A stretch of 64,000 bases of DNA, from contig CABHOK010000003.1 in the NCBI GenBank assembly GCA_902168205.1, forward strand, positions 1,674,001-1,738,000, in the 5' to 3' direction. This document shows positions 9,501-18,661 of this stretch, in pieces. The notes below the pieces were generated by a model, which worked only from the letters and a program-made list of their open reading frames with translations, ran no database searches and had not been told where the DNA came from. This DNA comes from an uncultured Chitinophaga sp. Lineage in GTDB: Bacteria > Bacteroidota > Bacteroidia > Cytophagales > Cyclobacteriaceae. The position numbers and the translations under genes are program-made. Position 1 is the stretch's first letter; every line of letters starts with the position of its first letter.

Positions 9501-10985
9501 TGTTACACTATACGTGCTGACTCCAAGTCCCGAGACAGAACTGCCGGTTGCTCCTGTTGACCACAGATAGGTATAGCCTGTTATACCACCCGACACGGTG
9601 CTTTTAATTCCTCCGTCACTTTTGTCCCAACAGCTAACCGCGTAGCCATTGTAGTCTGTAGCGGCAGAAAGAGAAACCTTTACAGGCGTAGGTTCCTGTA
9701 AAATTACCTGGTTGGTAGCAACGCAGTTATTGGCGTCTTTGAGACTTACAGTATAGGTGCCCGCTTTAAGTCCGGTAATCTTTTCGGTTGTTGCGCCTGT
9801 ACTCCAGCTAAAGTCTTTATAGCCGCCTACACCACCGGCACCAATAGCTGTAGTCTCACCTGTACTACCACCATTACATGCAATAGCATAACCGTTATGA
9901 AGTGGAGTATCGAATCCTATCGTTACTTGTGTAGGTTCGTTCACTGTATGGCCTATGGTAGTGTTGCAGTGTCCGTATTTTCCGCTAACGGCTTGATCAA
10001 CACCTGTCGGATCATACGCGTTGTTGACGACCAGAAACTGCCAATCGCCCGCTTTTAAATCCTTGATTTGATAGGTTCCCGGATATACCACAGGTTCGAT
10101 TTTAAGACTTCCATCCGCATGGGTACAATTGATATAAAACCGGTTCACCGCTGACGCAGCATTTGAAATTTGCAAAGTAACTGTACCATTGGATTCCCCT
10201 TTACAAATAGCATCAGTGCTATCCGCGATTGAAACTGTTGGCGGTGGTGCATAGACATTAAATGCTTGTGCCGCACTCGTTCGGCCTGCCAAACCTGAAT
10301 CGCTGACACGAGCGTATAATACTCCATACACTGAGGATAGTCCCAATGCTGAAAGATCGCTTGCTGTCAGGGTAATTTGTTTAGAAGTATTGCTCACTGT
10401 TTTCCAGCCACCTGCTGATGTATTGGACACTTCCCATTTAGCAGTCCCTTTTAAACAGCGTGGTGCTGACAAGGTTATTGCATCGCAGCTACGAGCTGTA
10501 TCTATGACCAATCGAGGCCAGAAGATATAGCCCATTTTAAAGTCATACGAACTACTACCAGAGCTACTATACTTCAGGGTAACAGTCCCTGTTGGATTGA
10601 TTCCCAAATTGTAACAGATGTTACTATTGCTATTTATATTATCACTGGCATTATCATTTCCGCCAAGAGATACATTTGAATTTGAGTTAGAGCATGAAAC
10701 CGTATTCAAATTTATAGTAATGGTCTTATCCGTAAGGTTGTCCCAGTCTGTTCCTCTCAGATAGTAGTGATCATTTACGGCCCCATTTTGCCCGAATAGA
10801 TACATAGATCCACTCGTACTGGTACCTACCTTAAATTCATAATTACCAAACTTGCAAGGGGTGTAAGGAGGATTACCCTCTGCTGAGTAATACACACCAA
10901 ACTCCAATACCCATCCTTGCGCAAAGCTCAAGTTGAATATACCGACAACGAAAAAGAACAGAAGGTAAAATTTTATCCTCATCAT
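6525..10985 (-). CDS. SprB-repeat protein with type A T9SS sorting domain
   Basis: The 1486-residue product has a signal peptide (ending LSFAQ), a Ser/Asn-rich N-terminal region to about residue 350, and then eleven repeats of about 80-95 residues. Each ends in a line such as GSYTVTVSDNNGC followed by a strand and EP or AP, the hallmark of SprB-type repeats (Ig-like, adhesive). The C-terminal ~75 residues (from FTLYPNPNNGAFHV to YIRFVVN) form a type A T9SS sorting domain, so the protein should cross the outer membrane by the Por/T9SS route and be attached to the surface. SprB itself is a gliding adhesin, but it is much longer and no gld or spr genes are present here; a general surface adhesin or scaffold fits better. 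It follows the Fn3 gene by 34 nt. The start is a double ATG (10985/10982). Confidence 0.88.
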   Translation of the reverse strand: MMRIKFYLLFFFVVGIFNLSFAQGWVLEFGVYYSAEGNPPYTPCKFGNYEFKVGTSTSGSMYLFGQNGAVNDHYYLRGTDWDNLTDKTITINLNTVSCSNSNSNVSLGGNDNASDNINSNSNICYNLGINPTGTVTLKYSSSGSSSYDFKMGYIFWPRLVIDTARSCDAITLSAPRCLKGTAKWEVSNTSAGGWKTVSNTSKQITLTASDLSALGLSSVYGVLYARVSDSGLAGRTSAAQAFNVYAPPPTVSIADSTDAICKGESNGTVTLQISNAASAVNRFYINCTHADGSLKIEPVVYPGTYQIKDLKAGDWQFLVVNNAYDPTGVDQAVSGKYGHCNTTIGHTVNEPTQVTIGFDTPLHNGYAIACNGGSTGETTAIGAGGVGGYKDFSWSTGATTEKITGLKAGTYTVSLKDANNCVATNQVILQEPTPVKVSLSAATDYNGYAVSCWDKSDGGIKSTVSGGITGYTYLWSTGATGSSVSGLGVSTYSVTVTDGNSCKTSSSLALTAPVKIDFSIDQLAPLNCPGDKTAILEGKPVNATIIGAPHYNWSTGETSSTITDKGSGIYSLTLSDDQGCSTTKSITLNEPPLYKVSIVPQSDYNGSYIKCNGDANGMLAAVVKDGSNNIATAQNYLWTESGTTIGESASLSSLNNLDEGIYKVVITYGNQCKAEANYFLSDPDPVDLKLSIGSNYNGQAISCYSMTDGKLHAIGSGGTKSLSYSWNTGATGSLLSGIGAGSYTATVKDANGCSATAAMSLENPLPVQALITDVSDYSGYGVSCYGLSDGSITSEGTGGTGVYTYTWSNGKTAASVNGLTAGSYTVTVSDNNGCKQSITQNITEPSLLTLSLADQKNISCYDDANGSIQLSASGGAGSYTYSKDNKLSWQNTNSFTGLKAGSYTVVLHDNNGCEKSIVTTLTQPSKINIAFKDMQPAFCSNPTGMATAVVTGGVSGYSYSWQDSKNNIVDTDVTLSNVKGGIYTLIVTDNNTCTMNGSVGITSTDGAKSTYTATAAKCFDSSDGSASITITEGDGPFVIEWPDGQSTLQGINLKKGTYDVLITDSHNCPVVQTVEVTAPDALRLAVAQETVPTCNGVCDGAITLEATGGVGSYTYQWNNSTGATQSKLCAAVYPVLVKDFNGCVLTKDIELKHPEPLVITVVNTTLPTCKDGCDGSLEVAASGGNGTYIYTWATGGNTSIKSNLCPGSYVVSVSDAKGCKGEGTVKLDNTPALPLNLGNGVTLCVGQTYTLDAGTGWKSIVWKSNTGYTSTDQKIVVKDAASYWLEVVNDKGCIAQDTFLLETSYDLLKASFMIPKQAIAGDTVVMIDISWPIPEKVEWNYPLDMTVLQDNGDVLSGKFNTAGTYEVNLATHLGECFDQVSKTITIIESEGDFEGGRLGYEEYVKNFTLYPNPNNGAFHVGVELIDEMPITVSVWHSPSGILVRKIQQNGEKIYQLYFDLRPLTSGTYVLRLDYEMGKKYIRFVVN

Positions 10986-11019
10986 TTCCTCTATTTATCT
11001 ATATCTCAATACCACTAAA

Positions 11020-13092
11020 TCAAAATCCTACAGTTTCAATCTTACTCATTTCAGACAACGCTCCACTACTAAACACGGCCATAACCCTATAGCTATATTT
11101 AGTACCGGTCACCACTCCACTATCAACAAACTGTTTCTCCTTTACGGTGCGGTATAATTGCATTGCACCATCATTGATCTTCCGGTATATCCGGTAAGAA
11201 GCAACGTTTGATTGATCGTATGTCCAGTTCAGTAAAATTGTTTTCTTTTCAAGGTTTACCGTTGGCTGAGCCATGCTTACAGCAGTTTGGGGCTTGGGCA
11301 ACATAAAGCCGGTAACAACCGGTGCGGGTGGTGACTCTAAATTGGATTCGTCAATGGCAACTACGGTGTAGTGTTGCACATCACTGCCAGTCAGGTGCTG
11401 ATCGGTATAGGTATATATTGAATCGGTGCCTGCCGGTTTCGTAACAAGCCGCATCCATTGGCCCTGATCGCCTTTACGATATAGTTCATACTTTACAACG
11501 TCCTGACTACCGCCCGGCTCCCAGGTCAGTATAACACCTTCCTTCGTGGATTTGACAGGACGCCACACTGGTGACATCGGAGGTACTTTATCAGGAAGTG
11601 CAAGACTCAGTATAGCCGATAAACCGGAATGGTTCTGGTTCTTGTCTATTGCCATTACCTGATAATGGATTTTTTCATTCAGGCTTTGCAACTGTACACG
11701 ATCGGTAAACACCGTGTCTTTTAAAGGTTCGCCCGTCATCAATGCAAACTCCTCGCTTTGATAGTACGCCCTGTAGATACGATAGCCATATATATCGGCA
11801 TCTGTGTTGGGTTTCCAGCTAATACTTACATTACCATAATCATCAACTTTTCCTTTTAGTCCTACAGGAATAGCCGGAGGTATACTATCCACCAGCATGG
11901 CGAGGTAAGGCATGGAAATTACTTCCGTACCGTCCAGTGTTTTGGCTTTCAGTTTATAATAATTGGAGTGCAGTGGAGTGGTGTCTGTAAAGTAACGTGC
12001 AGCAGGAGGCAATATACTTTTTGAAATCGTCTTATAAGGCCCGGAGGATGTTGCCGAACGCGTTACCTCAAAACCTGCCAGCGCTTCATTCTCTGCTTCC
12101 GGAAATTCCCATTGTATATCTATACTCTTGTTATCCGTACTCAGTGCTGAGGTTATAAATACACTTGACGTCACTGTCTTATTGCCTTTCACCTTTACGA
12201 TGCTGGATGCCGGGCCGTATTCTCCAAACGGTGTAATCCCACGCACGCGATAACTATACTCTTTGCCAGTCACCGCCAAGGTGTCAACCGCATACTGGTA
12301 TTTACTGTCCTGTCCTTGCTTGCTCAGCGTAACACCGGGAACATCTGACACCTGTATAAAGGTCTTACCATCTTCCGAACGCTCTACCGAATACGTTGTA
12401 TACAGACTGCTATAGTCTGACTGTTTCCAGCGTAGCGTTACCGCACTGCCCGTTGTCTGTCCGGAGACTTCAGCCACAGCAGGTAATATATACTTTTGCT
12501 GCGGGTCTGTAAAAATACTGCCGCGCAATGTATCCGTTGACGTAATAACGCTGATGCGGTATAAATACTTTACATTCTTCTCGATCTGCTTGTCTGCAAA
12601 ATATAGCCCTTGTGCTTTTGCTATTACCGGAGACATATCGGCACAGAACAAGGCAATCGAATAACGCTGTTCATTCTCCTGAGCTTTGTTAACAATCTGC
12701 ATAATATCAGTATGTGCAATATCCAGTTCGAACGTTTCGCCATACAGCGCCTGAGCTGTTATCATTCCATACTTGTTGCCCATGAATTTCTCCCATTGTT
12801 CTTCCGGCAGCGGCTTTAATGGCACGTTTGTGAGCAGCTTACGCTCCACCGGACGTATAACCTTACCGTTGCGAACCAGCGTGAAGCGCTCTACGCTGTA
12901 CCCGTATGCATTCGCTGTGCGCCAGTGGTCAACCGAAAGCGGAGCCCAGCGCAGGGTAATAGAATCTGCCGATGGCCGCGCAATCACCGCTATATCTTCT
13001 TCCGCTTTGGGCACCTGTTGTGCTACGGTATGGGTAACCATCAACGCAACCATACCCACGATGCAAAACGCTATCTTAATCCGGTATAACAT
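11020..13092 (-). CDS. Secreted protein with about six fibronectin type III domains
   Basis: After a signal peptide (MLYRIKIAFCIVGMVALMV, ending TVAQQ) the 690-residue product is made of Fn3-like modules. The recurring features are VTLRWKQ, ISWKPNTDADIYGYRIYR, ILTWEPGGSQDVVKYELYR and LLNWTYDQSNVASYRIYR, each followed by a YSYRVMA-type strand. No catalytic motif and no T9SS sorting domain was seen, so it is either periplasmic or carried out with a partner. The start at 13092 gives a 17-nt overlap with the end of the giant gene upstream; an alternative ATG at 13110 adds six residues before the signal peptide. The overlap implies co-translation with that gene, so the two products probably work together. 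Confidence 0.8.
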   Translation of the reverse strand: MLYRIKIAFCIVGMVALMVTHTVAQQVPKAEEDIAVIARPSADSITLRWAPLSVDHWRTANAYGYSVERFTLVRNGKVIRPVERKLLTNVPLKPLPEEQWEKFMGNKYGMITAQALYGETFELDIAHTDIMQIVNKAQENEQRYSIALFCADMSPVIAKAQGLYFADKQIEKNVKYLYRISVITSTDTLRGSIFTDPQQKYILPAVAEVSGQTTGSAVTLRWKQSDYSSLYTTYSVERSEDGKTFIQVSDVPGVTLSKQGQDSKYQYAVDTLAVTGKEYSYRVRGITPFGEYGPASSIVKVKGNKTVTSSVFITSALSTDNKSIDIQWEFPEAENEALAGFEVTRSATSSGPYKTISKSILPPAARYFTDTTPLHSNYYKLKAKTLDGTEVISMPYLAMLVDSIPPAIPVGLKGKVDDYGNVSISWKPNTDADIYGYRIYRAYYQSEEFALMTGEPLKDTVFTDRVQLQSLNEKIHYQVMAIDKNQNHSGLSAILSLALPDKVPPMSPVWRPVKSTKEGVILTWEPGGSQDVVKYELYRKGDQGQWMRLVTKPAGTDSIYTYTDQHLTGSDVQHYTVVAIDESNLESPPAPVVTGFMLPKPQTAVSMAQPTVNLEKKTILLNWTYDQSNVASYRIYRKINDGAMQLYRTVKEKQFVDSGVVTGTKYSYRVMAVFSSGALSEMSKIETVGF

Positions 13093-16000
13093 TGTGTAAT
13101 TCCCAATCATAACTACTTGTTGTTTTATTGATTCCTGGTATCCGATATTTTAACCGTACGTAGTATTTACCCTGACGATAGAACGGGAACGGTTTGGTCA
13201 CGATTTTTTCAAGGCGCTCGGTAACACGTTCCGGACGATCAGTTATATAGTTAGCTACCTGCTTCTGAATGCTACGGTAATCTTCCACCATGACACGCAT
13301 CAGATCGTAACGCATATAGCCGCTCAGGGAAGCATTAGTTACACCATCTGCCTCGCCCGTTAACTCCGGACTCTGCCCAAGCTGTTCAAGGTATGCGGCA
13401 CGTACTGCCGGCAGTCCAAACTCTAAAGTATCCCGGGTGGTTCCCATATAGCCCAGCAGTGGGTAACCTTCGTATACCAGCGGATATACCAGTTGATTAT
13501 ACCATTTGTTATCCTCCAATAATGCCTCTGTTGTGATCAGCGGTGCAAAGCCGTCTTTGCCTTCAAGTTCGAAGCGATCTATAGCTTCCGGCCCTTGCAG
13601 GTATGAACGCAACTCCGCCATATCGCCAGCCTGCGAAGGTATATTCATGGTAATGCTGAGTTTTACTCCAGCTATCTTATCGCGGAAGGTATTGTACTTG
13701 CTGGTGCGGAACGGAGCGGTATATACTGTCTTTACATCGCGCAAGGCAAGGGCACCTTCAATATGCTTCGTGGTAAGTGTATCACCTGTCTGAAGTTCTG
13801 TATTTACGTTCTGAACGTTGGCATCCAGAACTGCATTCTGTTTCGGGAAATTCAGAATTTCAATGGCATATACTTTATCATTGAGAAGCCCAGAAGGAAT
13901 ATCAAAGTTGACGCGCTTTGCTGATGCATCATAACTCAATGTTGTCTCCGCATAGCTTTGTGTTTCCGTATTGCTCAGACGTAACTTCTGCACCCATTCT
14001 TCACCCGGTGTAAAGAGTTCTGGCTGACCTTTTTTAAGCTGTATAAATCCCTGATTGTATTCTTTCGGATAGAAATTATACTGGCCTGTAATCGGATATG
14101 AAATCAAGACATTTGATGCAGGTATATGGTCAGGTGCCTTACCGGTTGTAAAGCTTGTCTCCTTTACTTCTTCCACTTCTTTACCTTCGAACACAACGAC
14201 TTTCCATGCGCCACTAACAAGTTCTTCAAAAGTAATTTTTACCGTTACATTCATTTTCTTCTCCGAAGGAAGAACATCATGTGAATCAAACGCAACGACA
14301 TCGGAGTCTTCATTCCAGCGGATTGTACCCGGTACAGCTATACTTCCATCACTCACTTTAAAATCTACCAGTCGCCCGCGGAAAGTGCGTTTACGATTCT
14401 CTATATCGGTAATAACAAACTCTTCACCGATCGGTATATTAAACGCGGCTTGTGGTGCCGTGAATACATCCACGTCATTGCCTCCCGGTGCCGGGCTTAC
14501 TTCGGCAATGATGTCTACATCTTCCAATGGATTACTGTTCCCAACAATCTGGCAGTCTTTTCCTATTGTTACTTCAAATTTGCAATTACCTTTTACCAGA
14601 CCTCCGAGGATTTTGTAATAACCGCCCACTATACCGCGCATCCAGAAAGGATTTGGCCCTTTCGTTTGAAGTATAGCTGCGGCTCCTATGCTGAGTATAT
14701 CATAGTTACCCTTATAGAAGCGTAGTTTTACCTTGATACCGATTTTACCTTGCACATAGGCGTAAGCCTGTCCGTTGGCAAACCAGCCGTTGATACCGAT
14801 TGTCTCATCCGAACCTACACAATGATATTCCTTTGCATACTTCTTGATCATGAAATCCGTACCTATACCGGCTGCAAATCTTCCATAGAACATCAGGAAG
14901 CTCAGGTTACCGGTATCAAAACTGAAGTTCATACCGAAGGCAAATCCGAAACCTGATTCGGCTGCATTCAGATCACGCATATAATCAAGATCATCAGCCG
15001 TGATGCCGAGTATTTCAGAGACTTGTATAGGGGGTGGCGGACTGCCCGGAAGATTTTTTCCCATCATGAAGTAACTCTTCATCTTGAGCATCCAGAGTAA
15101 TTCTATACCTACCGGGTCATTCGGTGTACCCACCAGCATATACCAGTCGCTTTTTTCAAAGTGCATCACAGCCCATCCAGCACGGTTATTCGGGCCTATA
15201 CCTTTGATAACACCACCCACAACATTGATAAACATTTCCATGTTGGCATGCAGAACATCATTCTCATTATCGAAAAGAATCTTTACGTTAGCCGATACCT
15301 GTCCCTGGACAAGTGCCAATAGTTTAGCGGCAGCTTTACTATCACCAGCAACAGCCATAGCTTGCTCTTTTATCTTTTCAAGACCTCCCGGTAATGCAGG
15401 AGACATCACTACTATATTTCCGGTGAACGTGACCGAGTTTATACCGCCATGTTTATTGAGTGCAACTTCCAATGCTACATCGCCATTGTACGGTGCCTGG
15501 CTCGGGGTAGCCCCAAACTTCACCAGTGCCTTTATACCGATTGTGTTTTCATCAGGCACATACACTATACCGGAAGCATTGCGGCCAATAGGGCTACCGT
15601 TGCCATCTGTACTTTGCTTCATCTTCGAATAGTAGCCGCCTCCAAAACCATACGCAGAGAAACCGGGAAACAATGGTATACCGCTTGTAAATTCTACAAG
15701 TGCATCGGCATACCAGTATCTGAACTCAGGAGTTTTACCAAACAGTGCTTCGACCTTTACCTTGAACATCTGGATTTTTCCTGCAATGGAGCCTTTAAAG
15801 CCATCGCCATATACCGGGTCGTCTTCGAAGAACCGTATCTCTCCGGCGATCTCAATTACACCGCCTTTCTTAAAGTTTACACCTATAGCAGTGATTTCAA
15901 CTTTGTGAAATTTCCAATCGCTTTTGTCTGTACTCGTAACAACGCCCTCTGCATTTTTGACTTCTACCGTTTCTCGTTTACCCCATACAATTAATCCTGC

Positions 16001-17665
16001 GGTTCCGCCAAAGCCTTCTTCAGAAGAACTACCACCTATATTGATCGTTACATCTAAACCTAGTCCGATCTTGTCTTTACCATCCTTCTTTATCAGGATG
16101 TTGTTGATCACCAGCGGATACTTGGAGGCAGATTGTTTTTCTCCTTCTTTGCCGAAGCTCACTGCCTTTATATCAAAGTGTGGTGCTTCCGTGCTAATGC
16201 GCAGGCCCTCAAAGCCTATACCTACAAGGTTGGCTTTGGGGCCACTGCTTGTTGTTTTGATACCTAAACATCCGTTGAGAACTACTGTCGGGTAAAATTT
16301 ATTGTCCTTCTCCTTTACTGTAATGACAGATCCCGGCAGAAGATCAAGGTCTGCCACCAGCAACGGCAGGCGAAGCTTGTCCTTTATAGTTACAGAAAAT
16401 ATATAGTTGCCCTCGGCACTGCGACCAGCCACATATTGAAACTTTGTAGTGCTGTTATCGGCTTGTTTTTTGAGATGAGGTACCGAGATCACCCCCTGTA
16501 ATTCCAGGCCTTTTACCTGATTGGTGACTAAAGCTAGCTCTGCATGATCCAATGTATAGGCCCATCCACTCATGTCCCCGGCATCCAATATATTATCTGC
16601 AAAAATTTCTCCTGTAAAGCCCTGGTCATCGAGGATCATGTGTTCGACACCGAGCGATATACGAGAGTTATCGCCTTCCTTTTTAGCAAACGAAGGAGGC
16701 AGTCGCACTTCGAGGCGCTGCAAATAGAAACCCTGCCATAACAATGGCTGCCCTCCCTGAACAAATGGCGATGAATAATCTTTCGGGAAAGATATACCGG
16801 GAGGATTGGCCAGATCACTCCAATCCATAAACGCCTGCGTTACCTTAAAACCAAAGCCCTTTAGTGCTTTAACCTGAAAGGCCGGTATGCTTACGCCCAC
16901 CATCAGATCATTCAGGCTTTGTGCGTACGTTGTAAAATTTACTTTTACGCGTTCGTTATCATTTGTGCTTGCGTTGCCTTTGTCATCTTCCGGTACGATT
17001 ATACTACGTGAAAATTGGACTTCGGCTTCTATGCTTACGCCTTTAAAACCGTTGCAGTCAAATTCAACATACGTATTATTACTGCCTTTGATTGTTAACA
17101 GCGATATACCGCTGAATTTTATAGGGTGGTCTCCCAGCAGGTATACTTTGGCGCTCCCCGCTATACCTCCTTCTTTGGATAACGGGATTCTTCCCCGAAA
17201 AGCAATACGATCGCCTGTCTGCGGAAGCGCCAGCGATACATATACATCCATGATGTTACCTTGCGGAGTTACGGTCATCCGGTCGATGAGAATACTATAG
17301 TCAACGGCCCCGCCAGAACGGACAACACCAACGGGTAATTCTATCTCAGCAAGCGCATCAAGATTTTCAATGAATCGCTGGGTACTTTGTACTTTCTCCA
17401 GCAACGCATGTGCATACGCTCTTTGCTCTTCGATTGAGTCGGCAAGATCAACCTGTGGAACTATTATAGGATCGTAGGCTACATCTGCTGACTGTGTATA
17501 ATTCAGCTCATCAAATGTGCGATAGAGTGCCGCTTGTACGGAAGGCGGTAAATGTCTTACCGGCATGGCTGCCTTCGTAGAATCGGTGTATGCTGCAACC
17601 TGAAACGCATACATGAATTGAATTGCAAAAAGCAGAATCGCTACGCCCCGTAAATGTATTCTCAT
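13076..17665 (-). CDS. Giant secreted protein, paralogue of the gene at the right window edge
   Basis: The 1529-residue product begins with a signal peptide (about residues 1-25). The body is beta-rich with long stretches of short Gly/Asp turns; landmarks are FDCNGFKGVSIEAEV near residue 205, FQVKALKGFGF near 270, HMILDDQGFTGEI near 345, and FEDDPVYGDGFKGSI near 615. Every one has a counterpart in the same order in the truncated gene at 62148 (for example DCQGFKEMGITAEV and NDDPIYGDGYAGSI), so the two are a paralogous family. After about residue 1090 the style changes to Ig-like modules (segments such as ASNVLISYPITGQYNFYP). I do not recognise an enzyme motif and no sorting domain ends it. 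Its place between export-linked genes suggests a large periplasmic or surface scaffold. It shares 17 nt with the following Fn3 gene. Confidence 0.75.
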   Translation of the reverse strand: MRIHLRGVAILLFAIQFMYAFQVAAYTDSTKAAMPVRHLPPSVQAALYRTFDELNYTQSADVAYDPIIVPQVDLADSIEEQRAYAHALLEKVQSTQRFIENLDALAEIELPVGVVRSGGAVDYSILIDRMTVTPQGNIMDVYVSLALPQTGDRIAFRGRIPLSKEGGIAGSAKVYLLGDHPIKFSGISLLTIKGSNNTYVEFDCNGFKGVSIEAEVQFSRSIIVPEDDKGNASTNDNERVKVNFTTYAQSLNDLMVGVSIPAFQVKALKGFGFKVTQAFMDWSDLANPPGISFPKDYSSPFVQGGQPLLWQGFYLQRLEVRLPPSFAKKEGDNSRISLGVEHMILDDQGFTGEIFADNILDAGDMSGWAYTLDHAELALVTNQVKGLELQGVISVPHLKKQADNSTTKFQYVAGRSAEGNYIFSVTIKDKLRLPLLVADLDLLPGSVITVKEKDNKFYPTVVLNGCLGIKTTSSGPKANLVGIGFEGLRISTEAPHFDIKAVSFGKEGEKQSASKYPLVINNILIKKDGKDKIGLGLDVTINIGGSSSEEGFGGTAGLIVWGKRETVEVKNAEGVVTSTDKSDWKFHKVEITAIGVNFKKGGVIEIAGEIRFFEDDPVYGDGFKGSIAGKIQMFKVKVEALFGKTPEFRYWYADALVEFTSGIPLFPGFSAYGFGGGYYSKMKQSTDGNGSPIGRNASGIVYVPDENTIGIKALVKFGATPSQAPYNGDVALEVALNKHGGINSVTFTGNIVVMSPALPGGLEKIKEQAMAVAGDSKAAAKLLALVQGQVSANVKILFDNENDVLHANMEMFINVVGGVIKGIGPNNRAGWAVMHFEKSDWYMLVGTPNDPVGIELLWMLKMKSYFMMGKNLPGSPPPPIQVSEILGITADDLDYMRDLNAAESGFGFAFGMNFSFDTGNLSFLMFYGRFAAGIGTDFMIKKYAKEYHCVGSDETIGINGWFANGQAYAYVQGKIGIKVKLRFYKGNYDILSIGAAAILQTKGPNPFWMRGIVGGYYKILGGLVKGNCKFEVTIGKDCQIVGNSNPLEDVDIIAEVSPAPGGNDVDVFTAPQAAFNIPIGEEFVITDIENRKRTFRGRLVDFKVSDGSIAVPGTIRWNEDSDVVAFDSHDVLPSEKKMNVTVKITFEELVSGAWKVVVFEGKEVEEVKETSFTTGKAPDHIPASNVLISYPITGQYNFYPKEYNQGFIQLKKGQPELFTPGEEWVQKLRLSNTETQSYAETTLSYDASAKRVNFDIPSGLLNDKVYAIEILNFPKQNAVLDANVQNVNTELQTGDTLTTKHIEGALALRDVKTVYTAPFRTSKYNTFRDKIAGVKLSITMNIPSQAGDMAELRSYLQGPEAIDRFELEGKDGFAPLITTEALLEDNKWYNQLVYPLVYEGYPLLGYMGTTRDTLEFGLPAVRAAYLEQLGQSPELTGEADGVTNASLSGYMRYDLMRVMVEDYRSIQKQVANYITDRPERVTERLEKIVTKPFPFYRQGKYYVRLKYRIPGINKTTSSYDWELHNVIPD

Positions 17666-17700
17666 ATCCTGAAACTATCCCATCGTTAAAGTCAACTCAC

Positions 17701-18660
17701 CTAAAACCGATCGCGCACGATCGTATAGTCTTTGTGTTTTATAAACCACTCGCGCACTTTCTGCAAGGCTGCTGTATAGTCTTTTGTTTTTATATCACCG
17801 CTTTCATCCAGCTCGAACGGATAACCTTTAATAACCGGGGCCAGTTGTTCCATGATGCGATAGCCGCATGGAATCGGCTCTTCTCTTTCGGCATCCGCTG
17901 TCATGCAGTTCTTATCATCACGTTGCATGACCTCAACCATATAGCGAATGGCTTCCGCATGGCGGGTATATATCAGGTCGGGGAAGATTTTATATACTAT
18001 ATCATCGTTCACCGGGAGCTTGCGTACTCTCCGCATCACTTCTCCTGTAGCCTCGGCATCATTCATTCTCGATAATGAAACCAATGCTGCCCAACGCACA
18101 GCCTGCACGTTACCAGTCTTCGTATAGTGACGAATGGATTCTTTCAGATCAGTCAGTTCCAGAAAACCGGCCAGCTTCAATGCCTGATCGAAGTGGGCTG
18201 TTTTACTCCTTATTAAATTTTTTATACTATCTTTTGATGCTGTCGTGAAATCATTTTTTCGAAATGTAGTCAGGTAGTCGAGGGCAAGGCCGGCATTGCC
18301 AGTGTCTTTATCCTTACAGCCCTGCACCAGATGATGAACGGCTGTCTGTCGAAGAACACTTTGTTTTGCGCTTGTACCGGATTGATGAAAAATCATATAC
18401 ACTTTAGCGCGTATAGCCGCCACGGTATCGCGCTGATATGGAGCCAATGTTTCCTTCCATGCATTAACATTTTCAGGAAGAAGCATACTCTTCGGTATAG
18501 AAGGATTTTTACCGGCCCGAACTTCTGTAAAATATATGCTTACCTGTTCATCCAACTTCTGACTATACGACAAACACGGCAACAATACCACGATAGCAGA
18601 AATGAAAAAACTCAAACATCCTCGCATTTTCCCGAATATATCTTCCCCCTGACGTTTCAT
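17701..18660 (-). CDS. Secreted helical-repeat protein, unknown function
   Basis: The product has a signal peptide (the MRGCLSFFISAIVVLL stretch, ending SYSQ) and then about 280 residues that are almost wholly helical, with paired helices containing patterns such as VQAVRWAALVSLSRM and HAEAIRYMVEVMQR, which resemble HEAT-like repeats used for protein contact. No enzyme motif is seen. The start at 18660 follows AAGGGG at a good distance and is kept; an in-frame ATG at 18627 would put the signal peptide at the very N-terminus and is also possible. It starts 1 nt after the end of the TPR gene and ends 35 nt before the giant gene, inside the leftward array. Confidence 0.65.
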   Translation of the reverse strand: MKRQGEDIFGKMRGCLSFFISAIVVLLPCLSYSQKLDEQVSIYFTEVRAGKNPSIPKSMLLPENVNAWKETLAPYQRDTVAAIRAKVYMIFHQSGTSAKQSVLRQTAVHHLVQGCKDKDTGNAGLALDYLTTFRKNDFTTASKDSIKNLIRSKTAHFDQALKLAGFLELTDLKESIRHYTKTGNVQAVRWAALVSLSRMNDAEATGEVMRRVRKLPVNDDIVYKIFPDLIYTRHAEAIRYMVEVMQRDDKNCMTADAEREEPIPCGYRIMEQLAPVIKGYPFELDESGDIKTKDYTAALQKVREWFIKHKDYTIVRDRF

Positions 18661-18661
18661 T

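Noticed and set aside
7300-9900. Regularly spaced repeats that could suggest a CRISPR array
   Set aside because: The period is about 240-285 nt, copies differ at DNA level and encode the SprB-type protein repeats.
6525-10985. The gliding adhesin SprB itself
   Set aside because: It is far shorter than SprB and no gliding genes (gld, spr) accompany it; only the repeat type is shared.
15084-15632. 182-codon frame opposite the giant gene, and similar long antisense frames (4485-5084, 56368-57045, 55267-55866)
   Set aside because: Each lies fully inside a well-supported gene on the other strand; they arise from that gene's codon pattern.
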